A stretch of DNA of 64,000 nt from Nocardia salmonicida NBRC 13393 (GCF_001613085.1 NZ_BDBR01000005.1:248001-312000); one strand, 5' to 3'. Positions 56,120-64,000 are shown, counted from the stretch's first letter. The notes: generated by a model not told the origin, from the letters alone. Numbers and translations are program-made.

Positions 56120-57283
56120 TCAGCCCTTCAGGAACCGTCCCAGACGCTCCAGCGCTGCGGCGATGTCGTCGGTGGCGCCCGCGAAGGAAAAACGGACCGT
56201 GTGGTTTCCATTTACAGTGTCGAAATCGAGTCCGGGCGCCAGTGCGACACCGGTTTCGGTGAGTACCTCCGCGCACCAGGCGCGTGAATTGTCGGTCAAA
56301 TGTCCAATATCGGCGTAGGCGTAGAAGGCGCCGTCGGCGGGCGCGAGATCGGTGATTCCGATCGCGGGTAAGCCCTCCAGAAGCAGCGACCGGTTGCGCG
56401 AGTACCGGCGCACATGCCCGTCCAGTTCATCCTTGGCTTCCGGTCCGAACGCGTGCACCGCCGCGTACTGCGAGATCGCGGGCGGGCACACCGTCATATT
56501 CGATGCCAGCCGTTGCAGTGCCGGGCGCAGGTCGGCCGGGGCCAGCATCCAGCCCAGCCGCCAACCGGTCATCGAGAAGTATTTCGACACCGAACCGATC
56601 ACCACCGATTCACGCGAGAACTCCCACGCCGAGGAGGTCGGCGTGCTCGCGCCCGCATAGGTGATGCCGTGGTAGATCTCGTCGGAGATCAGCAGCGTGC
56701 CGTGCTGCTCGCACCAGCGCGCCAGCGCGGCGAGCTCGGCGGGGTCGATCATGGTGCCGGTCGGGTTGGCCGGGCTGGCCACCACCAGACCCTTGGGCGG
56801 CTCCGGCAGCGCTTCGAGCATCGCCACGGTCGGCTGGAACCTGGTCTGCGGGCCGCAGTCCAATTCGACGACCGTGCAACCGAGCGCGGACAGCGTGTTG
56901 CGGTATGCGGGGTAGCCGGGGCGCGCCACCACCACGGTGTCACCCGCGTCGAAGGCGGCGAGGAAGATCAGCGTGAACGCGCCCGACGACCCGGTCGTCA
57001 CCACCACCTCGTCCGGGTGCACGTCGTAGCCGTAGGTCTCGCTGTGATGGCCCGCGATGGCCTCGCGCAGCGGCAGAATGCCGAATGTCTCGGTGTAGCC
57101 GAGCAATTCGTGATCGATAGCGGCTCTGGTCGCCCGCAGCACCGGCGCGGGCGCCTGCGTCGACGGCTGCCCCGCCGCGAGCACCAGCACATCGCCGTGC
57201 GACCTGGCGCGTTCAGCAGCCGCTTTCCACACATCCATGACGTAGAAAGGGGCAATGGCCGACCGGCGCGATTCTCTGGACAC
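56120..57283 (-). CDS. PLP-dependent class I/II aminotransferase
   Basis: This 387-residue fold-type I enzyme has its Schiff-base Lys in SVSKYFSMTGWRLGW near residue 235. VVASPANPTGTMI near residue 170 and ISDEIYHG hold the pyridine-ring Asp. Aspartate/aromatic-type transamination is likely, but the substrate is not readable. The GTG start follows a TACCGT box by 7 nt (minus strand 57291-57296) and is leaderless. It is divergent from the M23 peptidase gene with about 50 nt to the leaderless upstream ORF. Confidence 0.9.
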   Translation of the reverse strand: MSRESRRSAIAPFYVMDVWKAAAERARSHGDVLVLAAGQPSTQAPAPVLRATRAAIDHELLGYTETFGILPLREAIAGHHSETYGYDVHPDEVVVTTGSSGAFTLIFLAAFDAGDTVVVARPGYPAYRNTLSALGCTVVELDCGPQTRFQPTVAMLEALPEPPKGLVVASPANPTGTMIDPAELAALARWCEQHGTLLISDEIYHGITYAGASTPTSSAWEFSRESVVIGSVSKYFSMTGWRLGWMLAPADLRPALQRLASNMTVCPPAISQYAAVHAFGPEAKDELDGHVRRYSRNRSLLLEGLPAIGITDLAPADGAFYAYADIGHLTDNSRAWCAEVLTETGVALAPGLDFDTVNGNHTVRFSFAGATDDIAAALERLGRFLKG

Positions 57284-57323
57284 CCGAAAGACGGTAGAGC
57301 ACCCGATTGCGGGCGTTCACGGA

Positions 57324-57329
57324 TATGGT
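57324..57329 (+). promoter_or_regulatory. leaderless -10 box upstream of the M23 unit
   Basis: TATGGT is followed by 7 nt and the ATG at 57337, which opens a 25-codon ORF, not the M23 frame. Confidence 0.5.
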
Positions 57330-57336
57330 CGGCACA

Positions 57337-57414
57337 ATGGCTCCGACAGCGATTACGCAGCCACCGACGCGACCCCAGCGGTCACGTCGGGGCCGGGGCG
57401 CGGGGGCGAGATGA
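57337..57414 (+). CDS. 25-residue leaderless upstream ORF coupled to the M23 gene
   Basis: The ORF begins MAPTAITQPPT and ends in an Arg/Gly-rich stretch (RSRRGRGAGAR). Its TGA overlaps the M23 ATG as ATGA. The -10 box places the transcript start at this ATG, so ribosomes would translate it first and then re-initiate on the peptidase. The Pro-rich and Arg-rich content could cause stalling. No family is recognised, and the peptide itself may have no function beyond coupling. Confidence 0.55.
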   Translation: MAPTAITQPPTRPQRSRRGRGAGAR

Positions 57415-58550
57415 AGCGGACAGGGACGGCGCGGAACGTAGGCGAAGGCACCCGCGCGGATGACGAGCGCGCGGAATCCGCCTCCGCTGTCGGCACGGAT
57501 ATCGGGGACGAGGCAGCGGCGGTCGACGACATCGAAACGACCGGCGACCACGAGCCGTTTCGCCGTCGACCCGTCAGCGTCAACGGCCGTATTCTGCCGG
57601 CGAATTGGCGCGAACAACTGCCGACCAAGGTTGCCGCGCGCGATCGGATGACCGAGTGGGCCGCGCGGTATCCGCTGGTCGGTGAGATCGCGGGCGAGCT
57701 TCGTAGCGGCGAGGTGCGCAAGGTCTTCTGGCGGCGACCCAAGGCGCAGGCCGAGGGGATGTGGGCGCGTAGGCCGAGTCGCGAACGGGTGCGTCAGGTG
57801 CTGCTCGAACGACGCGTGCTCATCGCCGGGGTGCTCGCGGTCGCGGTGTTCGTGGCGGCCGACGGACAGTTCGGCGGCGCCGTCGACGAGCGGCCGCTCG
57901 CACCGGGCGAAGCGCTGCACGTGGCTATCGCCTATCCCCCGCAGCTGCTGCCCAACCCGCAGTCGGTGACCCCGATGCTGGACGCCATCGCCGCAGGTGA
58001 GAAGCGCCGCGAGGCGTATGTGGTCGCCGCGGCGGCCCGTGCCACCCTCGAACGCGCCAAGGCGGAGGCGGCGGCCGCCGCGTCAGGTGAATGGCAGGAC
58101 TGGATGGGCCAGCGCGCACCGGTGGTCCCCGGTGTGATGGTGCCCGGATCGACCCCGTCCGTCGGCGGGTTCAGCCTGCCCGCGAAGGGCGCGTTCACCT
58201 CCGGCTTCGGCTCCCGCTGGGGCACCATGCACCGCGGCATCGACATCGCGGGCCCCATCGGCAGCCCCATCTACGCCGTCGCCGACGGCACCGTGGTGGA
58301 AGCGGGACCCGCGCAGGGTTTCGGCCTGTGGGTCCGGATCCGCCACGACGACGGCACCATCAGCATCTACGGCCACATGTACGACTTCTTCGTCTCCCAG
58401 GGCGAACGCGTCCCCGCCGGAATGCAGATCGCGCGCATCGGCAATCGCGGCGATTCCACCGGGCCGCACCTGCATTTCGAGATCGTCCAGAACGGTCAAC
58501 ATGTGGATCCACAGGCCTGGCTCGCACTGCATGGATTGCGTCTCGATTGA
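57411..58550 (+). CDS. M23 family metallopeptidase, membrane-anchored
   Basis: This 379-residue protein has a polar cytoplasmic N-terminus (1-135), one membrane helix (136-151), a coiled region rich in Ala/Glu (about 190-225) and a LytM domain (about 255-379). The zinc and catalytic residues are readable: His274 and Asp278 in MHRGIDIAG, His322 in YGHMYD, and His353/His355 in GPHLHFE. It should cut peptidoglycan peptide crosslinks outside the membrane. GGGGGCG precedes the ATG, and the start is coupled to a leaderless upstream ORF. Longer in-frame starts overlap the divergent aminotransferase gene. Confidence 0.88.
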   Translation: MKRTGTARNVGEGTRADDERAESASAVGTDIGDEAAAVDDIETTGDHEPFRRRPVSVNGRILPANWREQLPTKVAARDRMTEWAARYPLVGEIAGELRSGEVRKVFWRRPKAQAEGMWARRPSRERVRQVLLERRVLIAGVLAVAVFVAADGQFGGAVDERPLAPGEALHVAIAYPPQLLPNPQSVTPMLDAIAAGEKRREAYVVAAAARATLERAKAEAAAAASGEWQDWMGQRAPVVPGVMVPGSTPSVGGFSLPAKGAFTSGFGSRWGTMHRGIDIAGPIGSPIYAVADGTVVEAGPAQGFGLWVRIRHDDGTISIYGHMYDFFVSQGERVPAGMQIARIGNRGDSTGPHLHFEIVQNGQHVDPQAWLALHGLRLD

Positions 58551-58632
58551 CATCGCGTCGAGACCACCGATATCACGGGAACGTTAATGTGAAACCTGTC
58601 GAGTGTTTCCCTCCGAATGAAGCGAGGCAACC

Positions 58633-58818
58633 ATGGCAGGCAAGTTCGAGGTATTCAAGGACAAGGCGGGAAAGTTCCGTTTCCACCTGAAGGCCGGTAA
58701 CGGCGAAATCGTCCTCGAAAGTCAGGGCTACGAAAGCAAAGACGGCGCCAAGAAGGGCATCGCCTCAATTCAGACGAATGCCCCCGGCGCCGACATCGTC
58801 GACCTCACCGTGAGCTAG
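58633..58818 (+). CDS. YegP-family DUF1508 protein
   Basis: This 61-residue protein carries one YegP/DUF1508 repeat (FEVFKDKAGKFRFHLKAGNG, then GYESKDGAKKGIASIQ). The family is small, cytoplasmic and of unknown function. The ATG has GCGAGG upstream. It stands alone between the M23 gene and the convergent purD. Confidence 0.93.
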   Translation: MAGKFEVFKDKAGKFRFHLKAGNGEIVLESQGYESKDGAKKGIASIQTNAPGADIVDLTVS

Positions 58819-58875
58819 CCAACGCCTCGCTCGGTGGTGATCAGCGGTCTTACCGCTGATCACCGATCGCGTGTC

Positions 58876-60159
58876 TTACCCGGCGACGCTGTTGCGTTCC
58901 GGTACAACAACTTCGGTCGCACCGATATCGGTCCGGAAATGGCTGCCGGTGAGCTTGATCCCGGCGAGCCGCGCATAGGCCCGCTCCCGCGCCTGCGCGA
59001 GATCCGCACCGACCCCGACCACATTCAGCACACGACCACCCGCAGACACCAGCGCCTTGTCCTCGCGCTGATCCGTACCGGCGTGCAGCACCAGCGTTTC
59101 GCCCTCCAGCGCGCCGTCGTCGGCGCCGGTGATCACATCGCCGGTGCGCGGCCGCGCCGGGTAGTTCTCGGCGGCGAGCACGACGGTGATCGCGGAACCA
59201 TCCTTCCAGCGCGGTGCCTCGACCTCGGCCAGCCGCCCGGTCGCGGTGGCGTGCAGGAGTTCGGCGAACGGGCTGTCCAGCAGCGCCAGCACCGCCTGGG
59301 TCTCGGGATCGCCGAAGCGGCAATTGAATTCGACGACGGCGGGGCCGTTCGTGCCGATCGCCAGACCCGCGTACAGCAGGCCGGAGAACGAACTGCCGCG
59401 CGCGACGAGCTCGGCGGCGACCGGCTTCACCACGTCGTCGATGATCTCGGTGAGCGTCTCCGCCGGCAGCCACGGCAGCGGTGTGTAGGCGCCCATGCCG
59501 CCGGTGTTCGGGCCGGAATCGCCGTCGCCGACGCGCTTGTGGTCCTGCGCGGGCAGCAGCGGAATCACGGTTTCGCCGTCGACCAGGCAGAACAGCGACA
59601 CCTCCGGCCCGTCGAGGAACGACTCCAGCAGCACCGGATGGCCCTGCTCGAGCAGTTCGGCACCGTGATCGCGGGCCGCGAACCGGTCGGCGGTCACCAC
59701 CACGCCCTTGCCCGCGGCGAGCCCGTCGTCCTTGACCACCCAGGTCGGGCCGAAACGGTCGAGCGCCGCGTCCAGCTCGGCCGGGCTGTCGACGATCTCG
59801 CTGTGCGCGGTCCGCACCCCGGCCACCGCCATCACATCTTTCGCGAAGGCCTTCGACCCTTCGATCCGGGCCGCGTCGGCCGATGGACCGAATACCGGGA
59901 ACCCGGCCGCGCGCACGACATCGGCGACGCCGAGCACCAACGGCACCTCGGGACCGATCACCACCAGATCAGCGGCCACCTCGGCGGCCAGCGCGGCAAC
60001 GGCTTCGCCGGAGCAGGGATCGACCGGGCGTAACTCGGCCTGCTGGCCGATACCGGGATTTCCCGGGGCGGCGATCACCGCCGTCACGGACGGATCCCGG
60101 CGCAGCGCCAGGACGAGGGCATGTTCACGGGCTCCGGAACCGATGACGAGTACGCGCAC
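58876..60159 (-). CDS. purD: phosphoribosylamine-glycine ligase
   Basis: PurD (GAR synthetase), 427 residues, is an ATP-grasp enzyme joining phosphoribosylamine and glycine. [15 protein letters not shown] at the N-terminus and the ATP-grasp segments [16 protein letters not shown] and [12 protein letters not shown] are clear. The GTG start is chosen because a TAATCT -10 box (minus strand 60166-60171) ends 6 nt before it. The ATG two codons upstream directly abuts that box and would not be transcribed. Homologues also start at MRVLVIG. Confidence 0.95.
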   Translation of the reverse strand: MRVLVIGSGAREHALVLALRRDPSVTAVIAAPGNPGIGQQAELRPVDPCSGEAVAALAAEVAADLVVIGPEVPLVLGVADVVRAAGFPVFGPSADAARIEGSKAFAKDVMAVAGVRTAHSEIVDSPAELDAALDRFGPTWVVKDDGLAAGKGVVVTADRFAARDHGAELLEQGHPVLLESFLDGPEVSLFCLVDGETVIPLLPAQDHKRVGDGDSGPNTGGMGAYTPLPWLPAETLTEIIDDVVKPVAAELVARGSSFSGLLYAGLAIGTNGPAVVEFNCRFGDPETQAVLALLDSPFAELLHATATGRLAEVEAPRWKDGSAITVVLAAENYPARPRTGDVITGADDGALEGETLVLHAGTDQREDKALVSAGGRVLNVVGVGADLAQARERAYARLAGIKLTGSHFRTDIGATEVVVPERNSVAG

Positions 60160-60165
60160 CGCCAT

Positions 60166-60171
60166 AGATTA
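60166..60171 (-). promoter_or_regulatory. leaderless -10 box deciding the purD start
   Basis: TAATCT on the minus strand is followed by 6 nt (ATGGCG) and the GTG at 60159. The spacing is the same as at other leaderless genes here. Confidence 0.65.
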
Positions 60172-60327
60172 GTCGCGCCGTCCTGGGTCTCCGCGATAGG
60201 GCCGACCACGCTGGGCATTCACCGATTCCCGCGTCGGCGCAGCGCAACCATCTCGCGGCCCGGCTTCACCTGCGCCACAATGGAACCAGGGGTGGCGCGG
60301 CAGCCACCACCGAAACGGGGGAAAACC

Positions 60328-60705
60328 ATGGGACTGCTCGACGGGATGATGGGCAATGCCGGTCGCATAGATCCGGCCGCCGCCCAGCAGGAGTACGCGA
60401 AGCTGTTCGGCCAAGGCGAACAGGTGTACGCCGCGTTCATCCTGGTCCGCGACGCGATGCTGTTCACCAACCGCCGCCTGGTCATGGTCGACAAGCAGGG
60501 CGTCACCGGCCGCAAGGTCAGCTACCACAGCATCCCCTACCGCTCGATCAGCCACTTCTCCGTCGAGACCGCGGGCACCTTCGACCTCGACGCCGAGCTC
60601 TACATCTGGATCGGCAGCGACAACGAGCCGGTCAAGCAGCGATTCAACCGCCAGGTCGACATCTACGAGGTGCAGGGCATCCTGTCGCATTTCGTCTCGG
60701 TCTAG
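60328..60705 (+). CDS. bacterial PH domain protein (DUF1696/bPH_1 type)
   Basis: This 125-residue protein is a single PH-like beta-barrel fold. Readable landmarks are [21 protein letters not shown] near residue 30 and [20 protein letters not shown] near residue 68. There is no signal or membrane helix. The ATG follows CGGGGGAAA. Its function is unknown. It is followed after 14 nt by a HIT gene that has its own -10 box. Confidence 0.87.
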   Translation: MGLLDGMMGNAGRIDPAAAQQEYAKLFGQGEQVYAAFILVRDAMLFTNRRLVMVDKQGVTGRKVSYHSIPYRSISHFSVETAGTFDLDAELYIWIGSDNEPVKQRFNRQVDIYEVQGILSHFVSV

Positions 60706-60706
60706 C

Positions 60707-60712
60707 TACGCT
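60707..60712 (+). promoter_or_regulatory. leaderless -10 box for the second HIT gene
   Basis: TACGCT follows the PH gene stop and is 7 nt before ATG 60720. Confidence 0.5.
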
Positions 60713-60719
60713 CACCCGT

Positions 60720-61145
60720 ATGGCATCCGTCTTCAGCGCGATCATCGCAGGTCAGATCCCCGGCCGTTTCGTCTGGGAGGACGACGAGTTCGTCGCTTTC
60801 CTCACCATCGCCCCCGTCACCCAGGGCCACACCCTCATCGTGCCGCGCGCGGAGATCGACCAGTGGCAAGACGTGGATCCCGCCGTGATGGCCAGAATGG
60901 CAACCCTCGCCCAGAAGATCGGCCAGGCCGTCCGCGCCGCCTTCGACGCCCCCCGCGCGGGCCTGCTCATCGCCGGCCTCGAGGTCCCCCACCTGCACAC
61001 CCACGTCTTCCCGGCCTTCACCATGGGCGACTTCGACATCTCCGGCGCCAACACCGACCCCACCCCCGAATCCCTCGACGAGGCCCAGACCAAGATCAAG
61101 GCCGCCCTCCGCGACCTCGGCTACGGAGCCAACGTCCCCGCCTGA
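60720..61145 (+). CDS. HIT family protein (second copy)
   Basis: This 141-residue histidine triad protein has the motif PHLHTHVFP near residue 95, which matches HxHxHxx with Thr at one hydrophobic position. [20 protein letters not shown] is the typical N-terminus. It differs from the HIT protein at 53.4-53.8 kb in length of the C-terminal helix and is not a recent duplicate. A nucleotide phosphoramidase role is expected, and the substrate is unknown. Confidence 0.92.
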   Translation: MASVFSAIIAGQIPGRFVWEDDEFVAFLTIAPVTQGHTLIVPRAEIDQWQDVDPAVMARMATLAQKIGQAVRAAFDAPRAGLLIAGLEVPHLHTHVFPAFTMGDFDISGANTDPTPESLDEAQTKIKAALRDLGYGANVPA

Positions 61146-61226
61146 TTTTTGCCCTGGATGGAACCGAAACGACCGGGCGTGCGTCTAAGACAGCGAGTGG
61201 TTGTTGTGCGCGAAAGAGGAGAGACG

Positions 61227-61748
61227 ATGCGACTGGTTGGCTTTGCCGCCGGAGTGTGCGCTGTGCTGGCGCTCGCCGGATGTTCTACAGCGGTCGAAGG
61301 GCAGCCCGAGGCCAGTGGGACTCCGCTGACCAAGGAGCAGCTGTTCGATCCGTGCACGGTGCCGGACAGTGTGTTGCTGGCGGCGGGTCTGAACCCGTCG
61401 TCGAAGGATGATAACCCGTTCTCGGTACCGCGTAAGGAGTGGAAGGGCTGCGGCTGGCGCGGAGATGGCCACTTCATCTACCTCAGCTCGACAACTCACA
61501 CGCTCCAAGAAATTCGGGCGAACGATTACTTCCACGACTTTCAAGACATCAAGGTCGGCGACAGGGCGGCAGTGCAGTATCTCCTCGGTACGCGAACACC
61601 GCCGAATCAGTGCGAGATTGCCTTCGATACCAGCAAGGGTCGTGTGACAGTGACGGCGGCAAAATTTATCGACAATAAGTCATCGACGGACCCCTGCATG
61701 TTGGCAAACAATGCCACACCGAACTTCCTGGAAGTTCTGCCCAAATAG
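61227..61748 (+). CDS. DUF3558 lipoprotein
   Basis: This 173-residue lipoprotein has a signal peptide ending in the lipobox LAGC (Cys19) and a DUF3558 domain with Cys pairs (FDPCTVPD, GCGW, QCEIAF, DPCMLA). In Nocardia and relatives such lipoproteins often head small type VII secretion-associated clusters. It has AGAGGAGAG before the ATG. It is first in the operon with the small helical protein, the PPE/WXG-like protein and EspG. Function is unknown, perhaps envelope attachment. Confidence 0.85.
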   Translation: MRLVGFAAGVCAVLALAGCSTAVEGQPEASGTPLTKEQLFDPCTVPDSVLLAAGLNPSSKDDNPFSVPRKEWKGCGWRGDGHFIYLSSTTHTLQEIRANDYFHDFQDIKVGDRAAVQYLLGTRTPPNQCEIAFDTSKGRVTVTAAKFIDNKSSTDPCMLANNATPNFLEVLPK

Positions 61749-61778
61749 GACCGACAGCGAATACCCAGGAGATCTACG

Positions 61779-62168
61779 ATGGCATCGAATGAATTGGCTA
61801 CAGAGTTTCAGAGTTTGACTGGCGATGCGGCAGCGGGTCGTCTCATTATCGAGTACGACACCGCCGAGCGCTGCGCAAAATGGTGTGACGATTATATAGC
61901 CGATCTACAATCTCTCGCCGGGCGCACCGGACGAATGGTCGTCGTCGATTCTTTTGGTACGCTGAACTCAGCTAAGGCACTCGGAAAAAAATTTGTCGAC
62001 CTGGCCGAGGGCGGCGAAGGCTCTGGCTCATACACAGATGCCGCCGCCAAGCACATCGAAATTCTCACCAACATGGCAGACATGTACCGCAAAGCCGGTG
62101 CCGCATACAAGAACTGCGACGAGGCCACCCAGCTCGCCATCAAACAGCAGACCAACAAAATAGACTGA
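61779..62168 (+). CDS. small helical T7SS-associated protein
   Basis: This 129-residue protein is predicted to be largely helical, without a signal peptide. It has no classical WxG, but CAKWCDDY near residue 35 gives a Trp near the expected turn. YKNCD near residue 111 matches the YxxxD/E type VII export signal. It may be a WXG100-like partner of the next protein. The ATG has AGGAG at good spacing. The base composition is visibly lower in GC than the rest of the window. Confidence 0.65.
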   Translation: MASNELATEFQSLTGDAAAGRLIIEYDTAERCAKWCDDYIADLQSLAGRTGRMVVVDSFGTLNSAKALGKKFVDLAEGGEGSGSYTDAAAKHIEILTNMADMYRKAGAAYKNCDEATQLAIKQQTNKID

Positions 62169-62182
62169 ATCCGGGGGGATCA

Positions 62183-63559
62183 ATGAGTTTCTCAGATTTC
62201 ATGGGCAAATTGGGCAGCATTGCGTACACAGCAACCAGTTCATCCAGAATTACCGACCGAATCAGCTCGCTATTCGATTCCGATATCTCTGCCACACAGT
62301 CCGAACTGGACGCCCAAGATGCCGGCGACCGCGAACGAGCTCGGATCTACGCTGAGAATTCCAGCCTCGCTACCGGTTTTTCCGGCGAGTTTACGCCAGA
62401 GGTTGTACGACACATCCTGGAACCGTTCTCCATCATGAGCCATTCGGAAATCATGAAATTCGTCGAGTCGATCGACCCCGCTACGATGAGCACCAGCGTT
62501 CAAGCCTGGCGACAATTGGCGACCGACACCACGACGAAAGCCACTGCCTTTCACGACAATATTCAGAAGGAAATGGAACGGGGCTGGTCGGGCAGCGCAG
62601 CGAGCCAAGCGCTGGCAAGCACCAAAAGCTATCTCGCCGAAGTCCACAAGGTCGACCAAGCCGCCTCCCTGATCGGCAACAAGATGGAAGAGGCCTATTC
62701 CGGCTTCAATCAGGTGAAGTACTCGGTACCGCACGAGTCCGACAAACAGAGCAGCACCGTAGGTGGCGCAGTCTTTTCTGCGCTCGCATCTTCGATCGTG
62801 CCCGGCAGCGGTACCGCAGTTTCCGGCCTCATGGACAGCACCAGCGCAGGCCGCGCCGATGCTGCCCAAGCCGCAGCTCGCCAGGTGATGGAGACCGTCT
62901 ACGCGCCGGTCGCGAAACAGTCGGACACCCAGGTCCCGAAGGTCCCCACGCCGGCAAAACCCCAGTCCGACAAGCCAACCGGCGACACCTCCAAGGACAA
63001 GCCGACCGGCACCACCACCGACAAACCCACCGGCACCACCACCAAGCCGAGCACCGACGACACCACCCCCTCCACCACGGAGCCGGAAACCCCCACCACC
63101 ACCGACCCCGGTGACGACGACACCACCGACGACCAGACCACTGACGACACCACTGGCGACGAGACCACCGCCGCCACTACAACTCCGGAAACCCCCACCG
63201 CGACTACCCCGTCTGGCACCACCCCGGGCACGTCCCCGGGCGGACTCGGCTCCGGCGGTGGAGCAGGTGCGGGCGCGGGAGCTGGAGCAGGTGCAGGCAC
63301 CCCCGGCGCGGCTGTCCCCGGCACCGCCGGGCAGAAGCAGGGCGCAGGCGCAGGCGCGGGAGCGGGCGCGGGTTCCGGCGCATCCTCGGGCCGCGCAGGC
63401 ACATCCGGCATGGGCGGAATGGGCGCGCCCGGCGCACGCGGCGGCGGCAAGGACGACGAGAACGAGCACCAGGCCCCTGACTACCTGCGCGGCATTCACG
63501 AAGAACTGCTCGGCCCCGAACGCCTGCACGTTCCGCCGGTGATCGGCGGCGACGCATGA
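62183..63559 (+). CDS. PPE/WXG-like T7SS effector with low-complexity tail
   Basis: This 458-residue protein has a helical N-terminal domain (about 1-200) containing GWSGSAASQA, a WxG turn near residue 135. A short hydrophobic Gly/Ala segment follows, then a long Pro/Thr/Asp-rich region (about 245-345), a Gly/Ala-rich region (about 350-415), and a short conserved-looking tail ending RLHVPPVIGGDA. There is no signal peptide. The layout suits a substrate of an ESX/type VII system exported with the small helical protein. EspG follows with an ATGA overlap, in line with its role as a chaperone for such proteins. Confidence 0.7.
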   Translation: MSFSDFMGKLGSIAYTATSSSRITDRISSLFDSDISATQSELDAQDAGDRERARIYAENSSLATGFSGEFTPEVVRHILEPFSIMSHSEIMKFVESIDPATMSTSVQAWRQLATDTTTKATAFHDNIQKEMERGWSGSAASQALASTKSYLAEVHKVDQAASLIGNKMEEAYSGFNQVKYSVPHESDKQSSTVGGAVFSALASSIVPGSGTAVSGLMDSTSAGRADAAQAAARQVMETVYAPVAKQSDTQVPKVPTPAKPQSDKPTGDTSKDKPTGTTTDKPTGTTTKPSTDDTTPSTTEPETPTTTDPGDDDTTDDQTTDDTTGDETTAATTTPETPTATTPSGTTPGTSPGGLGSGGGAGAGAGAGAGAGTPGAAVPGTAGQKQGAGAGAGAGAGSGASSGRAGTSGMGGMGAPGARGGGKDDENEHQAPDYLRGIHEELLGPERLHVPPVIGGDA

Positions 63560-64000
63560 CCGACACCTGGGAGCTGACCCCGTTCGAGTTCTGGGTCGCC
63601 TGGGAAACGCTCGGCCGCGACCGCATGCCCTGGCCCCTCACGTTCACCGCGGGCGTCGAAACCCAGGTCGAATTCGACCTGGAATGCCGTCGCGCCGCGG
63701 ACGCGCTGATCGCCAAAATGGGCACCGACGAATCCCTCTACCACGCCCTACACGCCCTCGCGCACCCTGAAATCCGCATCGAACTGTTCGGCCACCGGCT
63801 GGACGGCCGCACCCGCATGGTCCGCGCCTGCGCCACCACCGAGGCAGGCAACGGCGTAGTCGCCGCCCAACTTCCCGGCCCCGAATACGGCCAGGGCGGC
63901 AACATCCTGATCTCCCTGCGCCCCGCCCACGCCATCACCGCCCGCCTGCTGGCCATCCTCCCGAAAACCCCCGCGGGCACCACCGGCGGCTTCAACGTCC
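63556..64000 (+). CDS. ESX secretion-associated protein EspG family (cut by window end)
   Basis: The first 148 codons of an EspG-family chaperone are visible. The N-terminus reads MTDTWELTPFEFWVAWETLG, and LPGPEYGQGGNILISLRPAHA follows near residue 112. EspG binds PPE-type substrates in the cytoplasm and keeps them soluble for type VII export. The ATG overlaps the stop of the PPE/WXG-like gene, so the pair is coupled. The family is about 250-290 residues long, so roughly half is missing at the right edge. Confidence 0.82.
   Translation, partial: MTDTWELTPFEFWVAWETLGRDRMPWPLTFTAGVETQVEFDLECRRAADALIAKMGTDESLYHALHALAHPEIRIELFGHRLDGRTRMVRACATTEAGNGVVAAQLPGPEYGQGGNILISLRPAHAITARLLAILPKTPAGTTGGFNV

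Noticed and set aside
62980..63420. Repetitive DNA in the effector gene considered as a tandem repeat or CRISPR-like array
   Set aside because: The repeats follow codon periodicity (Asp-Lys-Pro-Thr and Gly-Ala units) and stay in frame, so they are low-complexity protein sequence. No spacers of uniform length exist.

Overview
This window comes from a high-GC actinomycete of the Corynebacteriales, most likely Nocardia or a close relative. The evidence is a mycothiol synthase (mshD), a GlnR-type regulator, an Ag85-like secreted esterase, an EspG/DUF3558 type VII secretion cluster, and gene order that matches the Mycobacterium tuberculosis Rv0818-Rv0772 neighbourhood (glnR, lmeA, thiX, cysA, sseC, Rv0813c-like, pabC, ygfZ, DUF3073, purM, purF, purL, pepC/M18, purQ, purS, ptrB, purB, purD). 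The genus is inferred from gene content. No tRNA, rRNA, CRISPR array, transposase or integrase was recognised.

Layout. 1-5.1 kb: minus-strand phosphate uptake genes pstS-pstC-pstA (pstA runs off the left edge) with a candidate PHO box, then mshD and glnR. 5.3-9.4 kb: plus-strand lmeA-thioredoxin, a polycysteine leader peptide ahead of DUF4395-cysA-sseC, and a 31-residue membrane microprotein coupled to a ferric nitrobindin-like protein. 9.8-15.9 kb: cydABDC (cytochrome bd and its CydDC exporter). 16-20.2 kb: pabC divergent from ygfZ-MOSC-asparaginase, then DUF3073. 20.5-28.8 kb: purM and purF flanking a peptide ABC importer. 28.9-36.4 kb: a DUF3533 membrane protein, an Rv0807-like protein, an alpha/beta hydrolase, a CPBP protease and two paralogous membrane alpha/beta-hydrolases. 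36.5-44 kb: purL, a GT87 mannosyltransferase, an M18 aminopeptidase, a MarR regulator divergent from a cytosolic AmiC-like binding protein, and purQ-purS. 44.1-53.8 kb: an MBL-fold protein, an amino acid permease/M20 dipeptidase operon, a deacetylase, oligopeptidase B, DUF2330, an Ag85-like esterase and a HIT protein. 53.9-61.1 kb: purB, TetR, an aminotransferase, an M23 endopeptidase, DUF1508, purD, a PH-domain protein and a second HIT protein. 61.2 kb to the end: a type VII secretion accessory operon (DUF3558 lipoprotein, small helical protein, PPE/WXG-like protein with a low-complexity tail, EspG cut by the window edge).

How the genes work together. Seven de novo purine genes (purF, purD, purS, purQ, purL, purM, purB) are spread over 40 kb. 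Between them sit accessory blocks that are not part of the mycobacterial order as recalled (cyd, dpp, MOSC-asparaginase, Abhydrolase pair, MarR/AmiC-like pair).

The most consistent regulatory pattern is leaderless transcription. About 17 start codons lie 5-7 nt after a TANNNT -10 box with no Shine-Dalgarno. This decides several starts (purD, ygfZ, HIT) and reveals three small genes: the polycysteine attenuator, the membrane microprotein, and an upstream ORF coupled to the M23 gene.
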